Shown here: positions 24,228-35,300 of the stretch, piece by piece
Layout of the letters: each line of letters begins with the position of its first letter
How positions within the stretch are numbered: position 1 is the first letter of the stretch
Translations under genes and position numbers: made by a program
Source: Gemmatimonadaceae bacterium
GTDB taxonomy: Bacteria > Gemmatimonadota > Gemmatimonadetes > Gemmatimonadales > Gemmatimonadaceae
Length of the DNA stretch: 64,000 bases
NCBI GenBank assembly: GCA_037721215.1
Contig: JBBJNV010000020.1
Location: 1-64,000, forward strand
Reading direction: 5' to 3'
The notes under the pieces: model-generated
What the model was told of the DNA's origin: nothing
The model's input: only the letters and a program-made list of their open reading frames with translations
The model's database searches: none

Positions 24228-25007
24228 ATGGCGACGGGAATACGGAAAACGGGTGAATTCTGCTGGATCAACATGCTCACGCCGCAGCCGCCGCAGGCAC
24301 GAGAGTTTTTCAGCAAGCTCCTTGGCTGGACCTACACCGACGTTCCGGGCATGGACTCCGGCAACATCATCCAGATGAATGGGCATAATATCGGAGGGTT
24401 GTGGGACCTCGAAAGCCCCATGACGCCGCCGGGAACGCCGCCCGCAATCGGTGTCATGGTGAAGATCGACAGCGCCGACGACATGGTTAAAAAAGTGACG
24501 GCGCTCGGCGGAACCGCGAATCCGCCGATGGACATCATGGAGAACGGGCGAATGGTCGGATGCGTTGATCCGAACGGTGCCGCCATCGATCTGTGGGAGG
24601 CGAAGAATCAGCCAGGGATGGACGGAGACAGCACGCAGCACGGCGCTCCAAGCTGGTTCGAGACGCTGACGACGGACGCCGGACGCGCGCGGGAGTTCTA
24701 CAGTGAGCTCTTTGGCTGGACGTCCGAGGACCAGCAGATGCCGGGTTTCAAGTACACGACCTTCAGCCTCGGTAGCGAACCGGTGGCAGGCATGTTTCCG
24801 CTGACGCGCGAAATGGGGGAAATGCCCCCGCACTGGGCGACTTATTTCACGGTTGACGATCCCGACAAGACTGCGGAGAGGGTAACTGAGCTGGGGGGGA
24901 GTGTCTTCATGCCATTGATGGATATCGATGGCGTGGGACGCATGGCCGGCGTAAGCTCACCGCAAGGGATCATGTTTTATGTCATCAAATATTTTCCAAT
25001 GACGTAG
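24228..25007 (+). CDS. VOC-superfamily protein with two glyoxalase-like domains
   Basis: A 259-residue cytoplasmic protein made of two tandem beta-alpha-beta-beta-beta modules, residues about 8-125 and 135-255. Each opens with a WINMLTPQPPQAREFFSKLLGW / WFETLTTDAGRAREFYSELFGW pattern and ends with a DPNGAAIDLWE / SPQGIMFYVI strand. This is the arrangement of the CFP-30B/27 kDa antigen-like VOC proteins. Metal ligands are not conserved in an obvious way, and substrate is unknown. A CAACGGAGAAGG site seven bases before the ATG gives a strong start. It follows crtO by 67 bp and may have its own promoter; there is no clear link to carotenoids. Confidence 0.88.
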   Translation: MATGIRKTGEFCWINMLTPQPPQAREFFSKLLGWTYTDVPGMDSGNIIQMNGHNIGGLWDLESPMTPPGTPPAIGVMVKIDSADDMVKKVTALGGTANPPMDIMENGRMVGCVDPNGAAIDLWEAKNQPGMDGDSTQHGAPSWFETLTTDAGRAREFYSELFGWTSEDQQMPGFKYTTFSLGSEPVAGMFPLTREMGEMPPHWATYFTVDDPDKTAERVTELGGSVFMPLMDIDGVGRMAGVSSPQGIMFYVIKYFPMT

Positions 25008-25069
25008 AACGAAAGCGCGCCTCGCAATCGGAAGGCGGCGTGTGACGGGCAGCTGATACCGAATACACC

Positions 25070-25102
25070 AACGCTGCGCAAACCAGTGGCTTGCGCAGCG
25101 TT
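25070..25102. terminator. Perfect 12-bp inverted repeat between convergent genes
   Basis: AACGCTGCGCAA (25070-25081) and its exact reverse complement TTGCGCAGCGTT (25091-25102) enclose a nine-base loop. It sits in the 120-bp gap between the convergent VOC and catalase genes, where a bidirectional terminator is expected. No run of T follows on either side, so termination is inferred from position and stem strength only. Confidence 0.55.
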
Positions 25103-25127
25103 GCGGTGAATAGAATGGCCCCCAGCG

Positions 25128-27566
25128 TCACACCATCGGCGGATCGCTCTCGCGCTCGGGATGGCGATGTCTGGTGAGCGCGGCGATGAACTTGTCGGCG
25201 GTGCTGCCGGTGGCGCCGGGGACGATGAGCAGACCTGGGTCGGCCTTTGCGCCATCTTTAGCGCCGGCAATGCCGGCTTTTTCGAGCAATGTGCGCGACG
25301 CCCCGAGCGCGAGAATCGTCTTGGCGTGCCGGTACTGGTTGGTCACGAACTCCATCGTGTGACCGTCCGAAGCGAGCGCCCGTACCCCAGCCTCTCCGTC
25401 GGGAAGGATGAGACCGTCGAACAGTACAGCTGGAGAATTTTCCATCGACGCATCGGCCTCGAGAGTGCCACCGCTTGTCGTGGAATAAGTGCCAAGTCGC
25501 GGGCCCACAAAACGCGGTACCGCGCCGGCGTTGGTGAGGGAGGAATGCAGCGACTTCAATGAGTCGCCGTCGACGCCATTCGCAATGAGAATGGCAACCT
25601 TTCGCGTGCGGATACCAACTTCACCCGGCAGCGCTGTCAGAGACAATGCCGGTGACTCGGTGACCTCTGGCTTCGGCGGGTTCTCGAGTACACGTGGCAA
25701 TGGATCCGGGAGATCGATGCCAAGTCCTTTCGCGACCTGTGCTGCCAGATCCTCGTCCACGTTTCGCAGCGATGCAACCATCCGCACGCGGATTGCTGGA
25801 ACCGTGAGCTTGCTCAGCTCGAACCGCAATGCGCCAACAATGTGCTGCTTTTCCCAATCGGTCTGGCTGTTGTAGAAAAGCGTCGCCTGCGCGTAATGCT
25901 CGGCGAATTTTTCAGGTTTGCCACGCAGTTTGTCTTCCTGCACCGGCTGCGGGAACGACACGAAGCCTTTGGCGCCTGCCTGAAAAGGACAGCCGCCGCC
26001 AAGCGAATTGGGCTCGTAAGAAACGCGTCCGCGCGCGATTGACTGGCGATGCATGCCGTCGCGCTGATTGTTGTGGACGGCCGCAACAGGAGCGTTGATC
26101 GGAATCTCGTGGAAGTTCGGCCCGCCAAGTCGCGAGATCTGAGTGTCGACGTAGGAGTGGATTCGTCCGGCGAGCAGGGGATCGTTGGAGAAGTCGATAC
26201 CGGGCACCACATGCGCCGTGCAGAACGCAACCTGCTCCGTTTCGGCAAAGAAGTTGTCGGGGTTGCGATTCAGAGTCATGCGGCCAACGGGCCTGACCGG
26301 CACGAGCTCCTCCGGTATGATTTTGGTCGCATCAAGAATGTCGAAGCTGAATCGTTCAGACTCTTCTTCGGTAAAGATCTGGAGTCCGAGCTCCCATTCC
26401 GGGTACTCGCCAGCCTCGATTGCCTCCCAAAGATCGCGGCGGTGAAAATCCGGGTCGGCGCCCATTATTTTTGCGGCTTCGTCCCATACCAGTGAATGCG
26501 TTCCCTGCTTCGGCTTCCAGTGGAACTTCACGAAGACCGATTCGCCCGCCTCGTTTACAAAGCGGTAGCTGTGAACTCCGAACCCCTGCATCATGCGGTA
26601 GCTGCGGGGAAGACCGCGATCCGACATCGCCCACATGATCATGTGTGTCGACTCTGGCATCAGTGAGATAAAATCCCAGAACGTGTCGTGGGCTGACGCT
26701 GCCTGCGGCATGCCGTGGTGAGGTTCAGGCTTCACCGCGTGAATGAGGTCCGGAAACTTCATTGCGTCCTGAATGAAAAAAACAGGGATATTGTTTCCCA
26801 CGAGATCCCAGTTGCCTTCGTCCGTGTAGAATTTGACGGCAAATCCTCTTACGTCGCGCGCGGTATCGACCGAGCCACGTTCCCCGGCGACAGTGGAGAA
26901 GCGCACAAACACCGGTGTCTGCTTGCCCGCTTCTTTGAAAGGAGCCGCGCGCGTGATGTCAGTGAGCGGCTCGTAGCATTCGAACACACCATGCGCGCCA
27001 GAGCCGCGAGCGTGAACGATGCGCTCCGGAATTCGCTCGTGGTCGAAGTGGGTGATTTTTTCGCGAAGGATGAAATCCTCGAGCAGCGTTGGCCCGCGAA
27101 GCCCTGCCTTGAGCGAATTCTGATTGTCGCCGATGGCGACGCCCTGATTGGTGGTGAGGGCGCGCCCGCTGTTGTCCACCCGCACGCGGTCGAGCGGCCC
27201 TGTCATCCGATTGACACCGTCCGGTGAATCGCCAGTTCCAGTCTTGTCCGACGCGTTGGCTTCGCTGACGGTGCTGCTCCCAACAACCGGCGACGGTGCT
27301 TCCACGGAGAAGCCAGTGGGCGGTGCGACCGCATTCGCGGCGCCGAATTCGCCGGGCTTGTTGGTGTTGTGCGTAACCTGGGAGACCATCGCTTCGGTAT
27401 CTGCGGCTTTCACCGATAGCATGTCGTTGGGCGGTGGCGGGGCGGTATTCGACGGACTGCTCGAAGTATTCCGGGAAGGAGTTTTTGCAGCCGACGATCC
27501 GGATTTCGAGTTGCTGCTCTTCGGTAATTGGGAAGCCGGCGGGGCCGGCGCTTTCTTTTTAGCCAT
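25128..27566 (-). CDS. katE: Large-subunit monofunctional catalase, HPII/KatE type
   Basis: Heme catalase of 812 residues, converting hydrogen peroxide to water and oxygen. The first about 130 residues are a low-complexity Lys/Pro/Ser/Ala-rich extension ([12 protein letters not shown]) that is longer than in E. coli HPII. The catalytic His lies in [15 protein letters not shown], the distal Asn region in [12 protein letters not shown], and the heme-ligand Tyr in [21 protein letters not shown]-terminal DJ-1/PfpI-like domain (about residues 660-812, starting [13 protein letters not shown]) marks the large clade-2 catalases. The frame is open 33 codons upstream of the chosen Met, but those residues are unlike catalases. 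Likely part of oxidative-stress defence, as with the carotenoids. Confidence 0.94.
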   Translation of the reverse strand: MAKKKAPAPPASQLPKSSNSKSGSSAAKTPSRNTSSSPSNTAPPPPNDMLSVKAADTEAMVSQVTHNTNKPGEFGAANAVAPPTGFSVEAPSPVVGSSTVSEANASDKTGTGDSPDGVNRMTGPLDRVRVDNSGRALTTNQGVAIGDNQNSLKAGLRGPTLLEDFILREKITHFDHERIPERIVHARGSGAHGVFECYEPLTDITRAAPFKEAGKQTPVFVRFSTVAGERGSVDTARDVRGFAVKFYTDEGNWDLVGNNIPVFFIQDAMKFPDLIHAVKPEPHHGMPQAASAHDTFWDFISLMPESTHMIMWAMSDRGLPRSYRMMQGFGVHSYRFVNEAGESVFVKFHWKPKQGTHSLVWDEAAKIMGADPDFHRRDLWEAIEAGEYPEWELGLQIFTEEESERFSFDILDATKIIPEELVPVRPVGRMTLNRNPDNFFAETEQVAFCTAHVVPGIDFSNDPLLAGRIHSYVDTQISRLGGPNFHEIPINAPVAAVHNNQRDGMHRQSIARGRVSYEPNSLGGGCPFQAGAKGFVSFPQPVQEDKLRGKPEKFAEHYAQATLFYNSQTDWEKQHIVGALRFELSKLTVPAIRVRMVASLRNVDEDLAAQVAKGLGIDLPDPLPRVLENPPKPEVTESPALSLTALPGEVGIRTRKVAILIANGVDGDSLKSLHSSLTNAGAVPRFVGPRLGTYSTTSGGTLEADASMENSPAVLFDGLILPDGEAGVRALASDGHTMEFVTNQYRHAKTILALGASRTLLEKAGIAGAKDGAKADPGLLIVPGATGSTADKFIAALTRHRHPERESDPPMV

Positions 27567-27703
27567 GGATGGACGGGGGAAAGAGAGGCTGGACTCGCAG
27601 CCCGGGACCCTGCCCCGACCGCATTCGCGGAGTGGCAGCGAGTTTGTTTCCCACGCCCCATGCAAAAGCTGCGCTCGGTCGGCGAAAGCTCTCGTAATTC
27701 CGA

Positions 27704-28162
27704 CTAGCTCTGCCTGAGTGCCCTCGTCAGCGCCCGGTCGAGTGCGTTGGCGAACGCCTGTTTTTCGCGCGAACCGTAGGGCGCGTGGCCGCCGGTCTCC
27801 ACGCCGGAACTTCGAAGACCGTCCATGAAATTTCTTACCGAGAGCCGCTCGCCGATGCTCTCCGCGGTGTACTCCTCGCCTCGCGGGTCGATCACGACAA
27901 CTCTCTTCGGCACCAGCAGCGCAGCCAGCGGGATATCGGCCGTGACCGCGACATCGCCCGCCTCGGCGTGCTCTGCGATGTAGAGGTCGGCCACGTCAGG
28001 CCCGCCGTCGACGCGGATTGCCGTGAGGGACGCGTAGCCGGCGGGAAGCTGAACCCGCTGGTTGGCGACCAGCACAGTCTCGAGCCCCAGCCGCTCGGAC
28101 GCGCGGAAGCAGACCTCCTTTACCTCACGCGGCGCTGCATCCGCATCGATCCACAGCTTCAT
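27704..28162 (-). CDS. YaiI/YqxD family protein (UPF0178, DUF188)
   Basis: A 152-residue cytoplasmic protein. Signatures are [16 protein letters not shown] at the start, VANQRVQLP, the [30 protein letters not shown] block and RGEEYT, which together are the PIN-like acidic fold of UPF0178 proteins (D-A-D and TxDIPLA). A nuclease-like activity is suspected for the fold but not established. The start at 28162 gives the canonical family N-terminus; the frame is open 22 codons upstream. Same strand as the catalase (137 bp apart) and the APC permease. Confidence 0.9.
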   Translation of the reverse strand: MKLWIDADAAPREVKEVCFRASERLGLETVLVANQRVQLPAGYASLTAIRVDGGPDVADLYIAEHAEAGDVAVTADIPLAALLVPKRVVVIDPRGEEYTAESIGERLSVRNFMDGLRSSGVETGGHAPYGSREKQAFANALDRALTRALRQS

Positions 28163-28257
28163 CGATGCGAATGGGTTAACGTGATGCGACTGGGTAACGA
28201 AGGTGATCGACAAACATCGTCGCGACACATGAGGAGCGCCAGGCGTTGCTCGCTGCT

Positions 28258-29634
28258 TCAGCCGGCGTCGGTTCTGTTCCTCTGACTCCGCCAGATCAGA
28301 TAGACCGGCAAACCTGCCGCTACAATCCCTGCGCTGAGCAAAGTCGCCGAGGGTCGCTTGATTAGCGCATTCGCCATCATTACTGATACGCCAATCAGGA
28401 AGATTGCGGGGATAACTGGATAACCGGCGGTGCGATAAGGCCGGTGAAGCTCTGGACGCCGTCGGCGAAGCACGAACACTGCGGCTACAGTCATCGCAAT
28501 GAACGGATAGAGCAGGAGAACGAACGCCTCGGCGAGCTGCTCAAATGTCCTTACCGAAGCGTTGAGTACCGTAAGCGCGACGATTACCGCGGTTGCAACA
28601 TGTGGTGTCTGGTAACGCGGATGAATTGCGGCAACGCTGCGGAAAAACAGCCGATCTTCAGCCATCGCGTAGAACACGCGGGGGCCGGTCATGATCCCGG
28701 CGTTGAGTCCGCCAAATGTCGAGAGCATCACGAGGGCCGCGACCAGCGCCGCACCACCTGCGCCGGCCACGCGAGTCATTGCGTCAGCGGCGACGGCCTT
28801 CGACGCTGCCATATCCGCGAGAGGAAGAGCATACAGATACGCCAAGTTAATGGAGAGATATGCGATCACGATGACTACCGCGGCCCCACCCAGTGCCCGT
28901 GGAAGGGCGCGTTCGGGATCGCGGATTTCCCCCGCAACGAGCGTGGCCGCAATCCATCCGTCATACGCGAAAAGCGCCGCGATGAGCGCGACACCGAAAC
29001 CGCCGGAGCTCCACGGTGATAACGAGGGTGCCGTCGCGAGCGCACCTGCCTGTGCATCGCCGAGCGCGAAAATCGCCACCGCCAGAACTAGAAGCGCGAC
29101 GACCTTCGCCAGCGTCGACGCGTTCTGAATGGCGGCGCCCAGCCGTACCGAGCGGTAATTCGCCAATCCGACCAGAATAATCAGCGCTACCGCCACCATT
29201 CGCCCCTGTCCGTCTTCCAGTGGCACGAAGGTCCGCAGGTAGGCAACGAAAATCAGCGCAGTTCCTGCCGAGGCTGCCGAGCGGATGAAAAACCAGGACC
29301 AGCCGAAGAGGAAAGCAGCGAGTGGGCCGTATGCTTCGCGCAGGTACACGTACAATCCACCCGCGCGCGGGAACATTGCCGCGAGCTCGGCGAGGGTCAG
29401 CGCGCCGCAGAGGGTGATTACACCGCCAAGCACCCAGACGAGAATCGCTGCGCCGACGCTCCCCGACTCTGCGGCCACGGTGCTTGGAACGCGGAAGATG
29501 CCGCTGCCAATTGTCAGGCCTACCGCCGCTGCCGCCGCGCTCCACACCCCAAGGCTGCGCGGCAACCGGTCCTCGCGGATAACACTTTCCGAAGTGCTGG
29601 CGGATCGTAAATCGGCAGTGGGTCGCGAGGTCAT
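28258..29634 (-). CDS. APC-family amino acid permease
   Basis: A 458-residue inner-membrane transporter with 12 predicted helices. The first helix has the APC unwound-helix motif [13 protein letters not shown], the usual GxGIF substrate-binding turn. Helix six has [30 protein letters not shown], the F(S)YxGW..ate.ekNP.R.lP pattern of the LAT/amino acid branch. Helix eight shows [18 protein letters not shown]. Probable amino acid exchanger or symporter; the substrate cannot be told. The downstream gene on the same strand is yaiI; the upstream neighbour is a divergent aldo/keto reductase, with about 130 bp between starts. Confidence 0.92.
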   Translation of the reverse strand: MTSRPTADLRSASTSESVIREDRLPRSLGVWSAAAAAVGLTIGSGIFRVPSTVAAESGSVGAAILVWVLGGVITLCGALTLAELAAMFPRAGGLYVYLREAYGPLAAFLFGWSWFFIRSAASAGTALIFVAYLRTFVPLEDGQGRMVAVALIILVGLANYRSVRLGAAIQNASTLAKVVALLVLAVAIFALGDAQAGALATAPSLSPWSSGGFGVALIAALFAYDGWIAATLVAGEIRDPERALPRALGGAAVVIVIAYLSINLAYLYALPLADMAASKAVAADAMTRVAGAGGAALVAALVMLSTFGGLNAGIMTGPRVFYAMAEDRLFFRSVAAIHPRYQTPHVATAVIVALTVLNASVRTFEQLAEAFVLLLYPFIAMTVAAVFVLRRRRPELHRPYRTAGYPVIPAIFLIGVSVMMANALIKRPSATLLSAGIVAAGLPVYLIWRSQRNRTDAG

Positions 29635-29767
29635 CGCAATGTCCTTTCAAGAGTGCGCTGATTTATCATGCATTCGGGGCTGCTGGTCTGCGTGCTGTGC
29701 AGCGACAACACAAGCTACGAGATTGTTGCAGCGAAGCGACAATCGAAAATCCGGACGGGGGGGTACG

Positions 29768-30742
29768 ATGCAATACGCACAACTTGGTCGAAGCGGTCTC
29801 ACCGTTTCGCGCATATGCCTCGGCTGCATGAGCTACGGAAGCTCGAAATGGCGCCCCTGGATACTGGATGAAGCCGAGGCAAGACCGTTTTACCGTAAGG
29901 CTCTCGACCTTGGAATAAACTTCTTCGATACCGCGGACATGTACTCCCTGGGAGTAAGCGAAGAAGTAACCGGCAAAGCATTGCGCGAGATGGCGAACAC
30001 GGAGGAGATCGTGCTTGCCACCAAGGTTCATTTCCCGATGGGGAAAGGGCCAAACCTGGAAGGGCTTTCGCGAAAACACATTGTTCAGGGCTGCGAGGCG
30101 AGCCTTCGACGACTGGGCGTTGAGACTATCGACCTGTACCAGATTCATCGGTTCGAAGGAACAGCGCCCATCGAGGAGACCCTCGGCGCGCTGCAGCATC
30201 TGGTTCAGCAGGGGAAGGTACGGTACATCGGGGCGAGCTCAGGTTACGCATGGCAGATGGCCAGGGCACTGTCGGTTTCCGAGCGTAACGGTTGGGCTCG
30301 TTTCGTATCGATGCAGAATCATTACAACCTCATGTATCGCGAGGAGGAAAGAGAAATGATTCCGCTCTGCATCGAGGACGGAGTGGGTGTGATCCCGTGG
30401 TCGCCGCTGGCGCGCGGACGCCTCGCGCGCACCGGGCCGGCTGACGCTGGTGGAACGATGCGGGCCGAGAATGATCAATACGCGGTGGGTCTGTACGATT
30501 CGCCGGGCGACTCGGAAGTCATTGAAGCAAACCAGGCCGTGGCCGAAGAGATTGGTGCGCAGCCGGGCGAGGTAGCGCTCGCGTGGCTGTTATCGCGTCC
30601 GGGGGTTGTGGCGCCAATCATTGGCGCGACCAGGGTCGAACATCTCGATACGGCGGCGAGAGCCCTGGAGTTGACCCTCAGCAACGAACAGGTCGGCCGG
30701 CTCGAGGCCGCGTACCGGCCTCACGCAATCAAGGGGCATTGA
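29768..30742 (+). CDS. Aldo/keto reductase
   Basis: NADPH-dependent oxidoreductase of 324 residues with a TIM-barrel fold. The catalytic tetrad is visible: Asp and Tyr in FFDTADMYSLGVSEEVTGKAL, Lys in VLATKVHF and His in LYQIHRFEG. The cofactor motif near the C-terminus is APIIGATRVEHL. It resembles the YghZ/YajO-like group acting on small aldehydes. The ATG at 29768 gives the standard MQYAQLGRSGLTVS start; 161 further upstream codons of the frame are the shadow of the divergent APC gene. A small gap of 52 bp separates it from the SDR gene. Confidence 0.93.
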   Translation: MQYAQLGRSGLTVSRICLGCMSYGSSKWRPWILDEAEARPFYRKALDLGINFFDTADMYSLGVSEEVTGKALREMANTEEIVLATKVHFPMGKGPNLEGLSRKHIVQGCEASLRRLGVETIDLYQIHRFEGTAPIEETLGALQHLVQQGKVRYIGASSGYAWQMARALSVSERNGWARFVSMQNHYNLMYREEEREMIPLCIEDGVGVIPWSPLARGRLARTGPADAGGTMRAENDQYAVGLYDSPGDSEVIEANQAVAEEIGAQPGEVALAWLLSRPGVVAPIIGATRVEHLDTAARALELTLSNEQVGRLEAAYRPHAIKGH

Positions 30743-30794
30743 CCGACGGTGTCCGGGACTCGCGACCATTGATACAGAAAGCCGGGGCGAGCCA

Positions 30795-32270
30795 ATGACG
30801 CCGAGGCGAACGACAGATGCGAACAGCCCGATGATACTCCTCACCGGAGCAACCGGTTACGTCGGCGGCCGTCTTCTGCAACGACTGCAGGAGGATGGTC
30901 ATAAGGTGCGCTGCCTCGCGCGCCGTCCTGAAGTTCTTGGGCAAAAGGCGATCTCTCCGACAGAAGTAGTAGCGGGCGATGTCCTCGACCGGGCGAGTCT
31001 CAATTCTGCGATGCGTGGGGTTGGGGTGGCTTACTATCTCATCCACTCCATGGGTTCGAGTGGGTCGTTTGAAGTGGCCGACCGGCAGGCTGCGCTGAAC
31101 TTTGGCGAAGCAGCGATGAGTGCGGGTGTGAAACGGATTGTTTATCTGGGAGGCCTGGGCAGGGAGGACGAGGTGCTGTCGCCCCATCTCCGCAGTCGCC
31201 AGGAGGTAGGAGATATCCTGCGCAAGTCCGGCGTGCCCGTGCTCGAGTTTCGCGCGTCGATCATCATCGGTTCCGGCAGCCTGTCGTTTGAAATGATTCG
31301 CTCGCTGGTTGAGCGCCTGCCGATCATGATCACACCGAAATGGGTGAACGTCCCGGCGCAGCCGATCGCTATCGACGATGTGCTGGAATATCTCGTTGCG
31401 GCGCTTGAGCTGCCCATCGCGCAATACCGCGTTTACGAGATTGGCGGTGCCGATCAGGTCTCGTATGCGGAAATCATGCGCGTATATGCGCGCCAGCGCG
31501 GTAAACGTTTTCGGATGCTGCCGGTTCCGGTTCTTACTCCGTTCCTGTCGAGTCTGTGGCTCGGGCTCGTCACACCTTTGTATGCGCGTATCGGAAGAAA
31601 ACTGATCGAGAGCATCGTTCACACGACAGTGGTTCGCGATGAGGCGGCGCTCACGACCTTCGCCATACGTCCGGTTGGGGTAAACGATGCCATTCATCGC
31701 GCGCTTGCCGGCGAGGAAGCCCAGCATCTGGTGACGCGCTGGTCAGACGCACGGTCATCAGCAGGGGAATCGCGCTCGTGGGATGGAGTACAGTTTGAAC
31801 CACAGCTCATTGACTCCCGCACGGTGAGCGTGGCCACCACACCGCAAATGGCGTTCAGGCCTATCCAGCGCATTGGAGGCGACACCGGATGGTATGCGTG
31901 GAACTGGCTCTGGGACGTGCGCGGGTTGCTCGATCTTGTCGCCGGCGGGGCAGGGATGAGGCGAGGACGTGCTTCTCCCACTACGCTTCGCGTCGGCGAT
32001 ACACTCGATTTCTGGCGCGTTGAATCGATAGTGCCTGACCGGCTCCTGAGGCTCGTGGCGGAAATGAAACTGCCGGGGCGAGCATGGCTCGAATTCGAGG
32101 TTACCGGCGAGGGTTCGTCAGCGATCATTCGGCAAACCGCGACTTTCGACCCAGTGGGGAAGGTCGGGATAGCGTACTGGTATGCGCTGTATCCACTGCA
32201 TCAACTGGTGTTCAAGGGAATGCTTCAGGGTGTCGCACGCGCGGCCCTGGATGAACAGCGCCGGAGCTGA
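30795..32270 (+). CDS. SDR-family NAD(P)-binding protein with C-terminal DUF2867
   Basis: A 491-residue two-domain protein. Residues 13-300 are an atypical/extended short-chain dehydrogenase with the nucleotide-binding glycine motif LTGATGYVGGRL and a downstream IVYLGGLGRED strand; the Tyr-x3-Lys catalytic pair is not evident. Residues 330-491 form a DUF2867 domain with IGGDTGWYAWNWLWDVRGLLD and the WRVE / RLVAEMKLPGRAWLEFEV strands that define the family. This fusion is widespread in Gram-negative bacteria and annotated only as NAD(P)H-binding. An internal Met at residue 13 (30831) is the alternative start. Function unknown. Confidence 0.9.
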   Translation: MTPRRTTDANSPMILLTGATGYVGGRLLQRLQEDGHKVRCLARRPEVLGQKAISPTEVVAGDVLDRASLNSAMRGVGVAYYLIHSMGSSGSFEVADRQAALNFGEAAMSAGVKRIVYLGGLGREDEVLSPHLRSRQEVGDILRKSGVPVLEFRASIIIGSGSLSFEMIRSLVERLPIMITPKWVNVPAQPIAIDDVLEYLVAALELPIAQYRVYEIGGADQVSYAEIMRVYARQRGKRFRMLPVPVLTPFLSSLWLGLVTPLYARIGRKLIESIVHTTVVRDEAALTTFAIRPVGVNDAIHRALAGEEAQHLVTRWSDARSSAGESRSWDGVQFEPQLIDSRTVSVATTPQMAFRPIQRIGGDTGWYAWNWLWDVRGLLDLVAGGAGMRRGRASPTTLRVGDTLDFWRVESIVPDRLLRLVAEMKLPGRAWLEFEVTGEGSSAIIRQTATFDPVGKVGIAYWYALYPLHQLVFKGMLQGVARAALDEQRRS

Positions 32271-32380
32271 TCGCGGCTGGTAATTGCGACATCTGTCGCA
32301 TCACCACAAGTTGGGGATGCGGCCAGCCGGTCGCCGTCCGTGGAGGCATAGCCATCTCGAAAACGCAGACAGCTAGTGCG

Positions 32381-35300
32381 ATGATCCACCTCTGGTCTGC
32401 CCGCCGTCGCACGCTCGTCTGCGCGTCTGCGATCGCATTCATGTCCTGCCCCCTTGCAGCGCAGGGCAGGCAGGCAACCGGAACGGTGTCGGGTGCGGCC
32501 GTAAGCGAAGCCGGTACACCACTGGCAGATGTCACTGTTTCGGTCGAACGTAACGACAGCGGCGAAACGCACACGGCGGTTACCGATGAGCGAGGCGGGT
32601 TCCGTGTTGGAGGGTTGAACCCCGGACTGTACCGCGTGACTGCGCGTCGTATTGGCCACCGGGTGGCGCAGCTGCACTTCCTGCGCGTCATGGCGGGACA
32701 AACCGCCGAGATCCGCGTCACGCTCAGCGCATCGCCAACCCTGCTCTCGACAGTCGAGGTCCGTTCCAGTCCTACCTCTATCGATGTCGCCACGAGTGAA
32801 CTAACGCGCCGCATCGAAGTTGCCGACGTTGCGCTGGTCCCGATGGGTCGCACGGCTGCTTCGCTTGTCGAGCTGGTACCGGGCGTGCGTAATGGGTTCG
32901 TATGGGGCGGGGCGGGTGAGGCAGCGAACAACTACCAACTTGACGGCGTTGCCGTGAACCATCCGGGGATCGGCGGAGATTTCCTCGCACCGAGCATCGA
33001 CTGGATCGAATCCCTCGAGTTACGAGGGCTGGGAGCAGGCGCCGAGCATGGGGCGTTCCAGGGCGCAATCATAAATGCCATCACGAAAACCGGATCGAAC
33101 GTTTGGCGCGGCGCGCTTCGCTCCCACTATATCTCACCCCGGCTGACTGATTCGAACATCCTGCCGAATGAAGAAGGCGCCGAGCAATCCATGAGGCGCG
33201 AGTTCAGCGGCGACATGCGGGGCCCGATCGTGCGCGACCGGCTCTTTTATTTTCTGGGTGCAATCGTTACCGATCGGAATGTTCAGGTGCCGCAGCTGCT
33301 GACGGTAATTCCGGATGATGTGAGGCCTGTGGAGCAGCAATTCCGGGATCTTCGCGGAATCGGCAAGCTGACCCTGAGGCCAGGTCCGCTCGATCGCCTC
33401 GACGCGCTCGTCGGTCACACCAGCAACAGAGCCGAGCACGCGAATCTCGATGGCATCGATGACCCCGCCGCGTCGAACAGGGTCAGATCACCAACGACGT
33501 TCTATGAGGCCATCTGGGCGAGGACGGGTTTGACCAGCTCGCTCGATGCAAAGCTGGCCGGGTTCACCTCGAGCCAGAGCACGGTGGGATACGCCGGTGA
33601 CAGCGTACCCGCGGTGCAGGTTTTCTCCGCCGGACGTCAACCCGTCTTTCAAAACGCCATCTTCAGCGAAAGGACGGCGCCACGCAGTCTCGGCGGGAAT
33701 CTCACTTACCGGAAAGAGCATGCTGCGTTTGGCGGAGTGAACCGGCTCGTCGTCGGGGGTGAATACACACGAGGCTTCTGGAAGAAAGCGCGTACGCGGA
33801 ATGGCGGGATGACGTGGCTGCCGTACGTGAATCCGGCAACGGGGACGGTCAATCCCCTCGATGCTGCAAGCTGGGTCGATGCGGCCAACGAGTGGGGCGG
33901 CGAGGTCGACATCGATTCCGAGATCGAGGATCTCGGATTGTTTTTTCAGAATTATCTGAGCATCCGTCCGAATTTCACAATCACGCCCGGAGTGAGGGTT
34001 GGACGCTGGAAGGGATGGCTGGCCGGCGACAGGTCGCAAGCGAAATTTCTGGCAGCGAGCGACGCGAGGCCGGATGGTAGAATCGGAATGATCTGGGACC
34101 TGACCGGCCGGAATGACTTCGTCGTGAAGGCACACTTGGGGACATATCATCAGTCGATGAGCTCACTTTTCTTCGACAGGGCAGCAGGTAGTAACTCCTA
34201 CACCAACGAGCATTTCTATTTTCAGGGTCCGCCAATCGGTGATAGCCGAACCACGTTCACGCCGGCTCAACGCGACGCGCGGCTCGACACGTTTACAGGT
34301 TTTTCTCCCACCTACCTCGAGACGATCCTGAACGAGGCGGGGTCGGTGGAGAACTTTCGACAGCCCTATGTTCGCCAGACGGTGCTGTCGATCGAGAAGG
34401 AGCTCGGTCAAAGATGGAAAGTCGAGGTTTCCTTCGCCAACAGAGTCAACAAGGACATCGTCGGATTGGTAGATCGCAATCTTGATCAGAACTACAGCTT
34501 GCTCCCGAATGTGGCAGTGCGCGACCGAGTCACGCAGCAGCCAATCTTCGACCAGTTCGGGAACCCGCTCGTTCTGCCACAGGTGTGGATTTCGAACTAC
34601 GACCTGGTTCGGGCGCTCATCCGCAGGCGCGACGGATTTTTCCGGTCCCAGCCTCCGCTCACGGGTTTCTCATTCGCGGATATCGACCGGCTCAAGTTCG
34701 AGCCGGACATCGCGCTCACGACCCTGCCCGGCGCGAGGCGCCGCACCAATCAGCTGTCCGCGTCTGTGCGAACGGAACAGCAGACCTGGAGCGCGTTCGC
34801 TTCGGCAACGTTCACGGACATTCGCGGAAATGTCGAGGGCCTTACGGGTTTCGCGACGACCCGCTCGGGGTTCACCGCCGGCCCTGGAGTGCGCCGAAAC
34901 GAAGGAATCAATACCGATGGACGGCTGGGGGGCATCCCTGCTTTCGATACGAAGGCGTGGTTGACGGGGCAGCTTCCGTGGGGAATCCGCGGCGGCCTGT
35001 TCACGACCTTCACCCTCGGCGAATATATAACGCCGGGCTTCCAGATTACGCCGCGGTATCAATTCCTCCTGTCCGACCGCAGCATGCTCGAGGACTCGCT
35101 GTTTGCCGGAGTGCTGGGCCAGAGCATTCTCATCGAGGAAAGAGGAGCCCGGAAATATCCTTCGTACGCGACGGTTGACTTGCGAGGTGAAAAGCGCTTC
35201 ACCGCCGGAGGCTTGAGTTACGTGATTAGCGGAGACGTGTTCAACGCGCTTGCGTCCGATGCGATTGTGCAACGCAACCTTAGCGTTAACGATGCGGTCA

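Noticed and set aside
30729-31727. A 332-residue frame antisense to the SDR-DUF2867 gene
   Set aside because: The opposite strand encodes a clear NAD(P)-binding family protein; this frame has no family features and is a GC-rich shadow.
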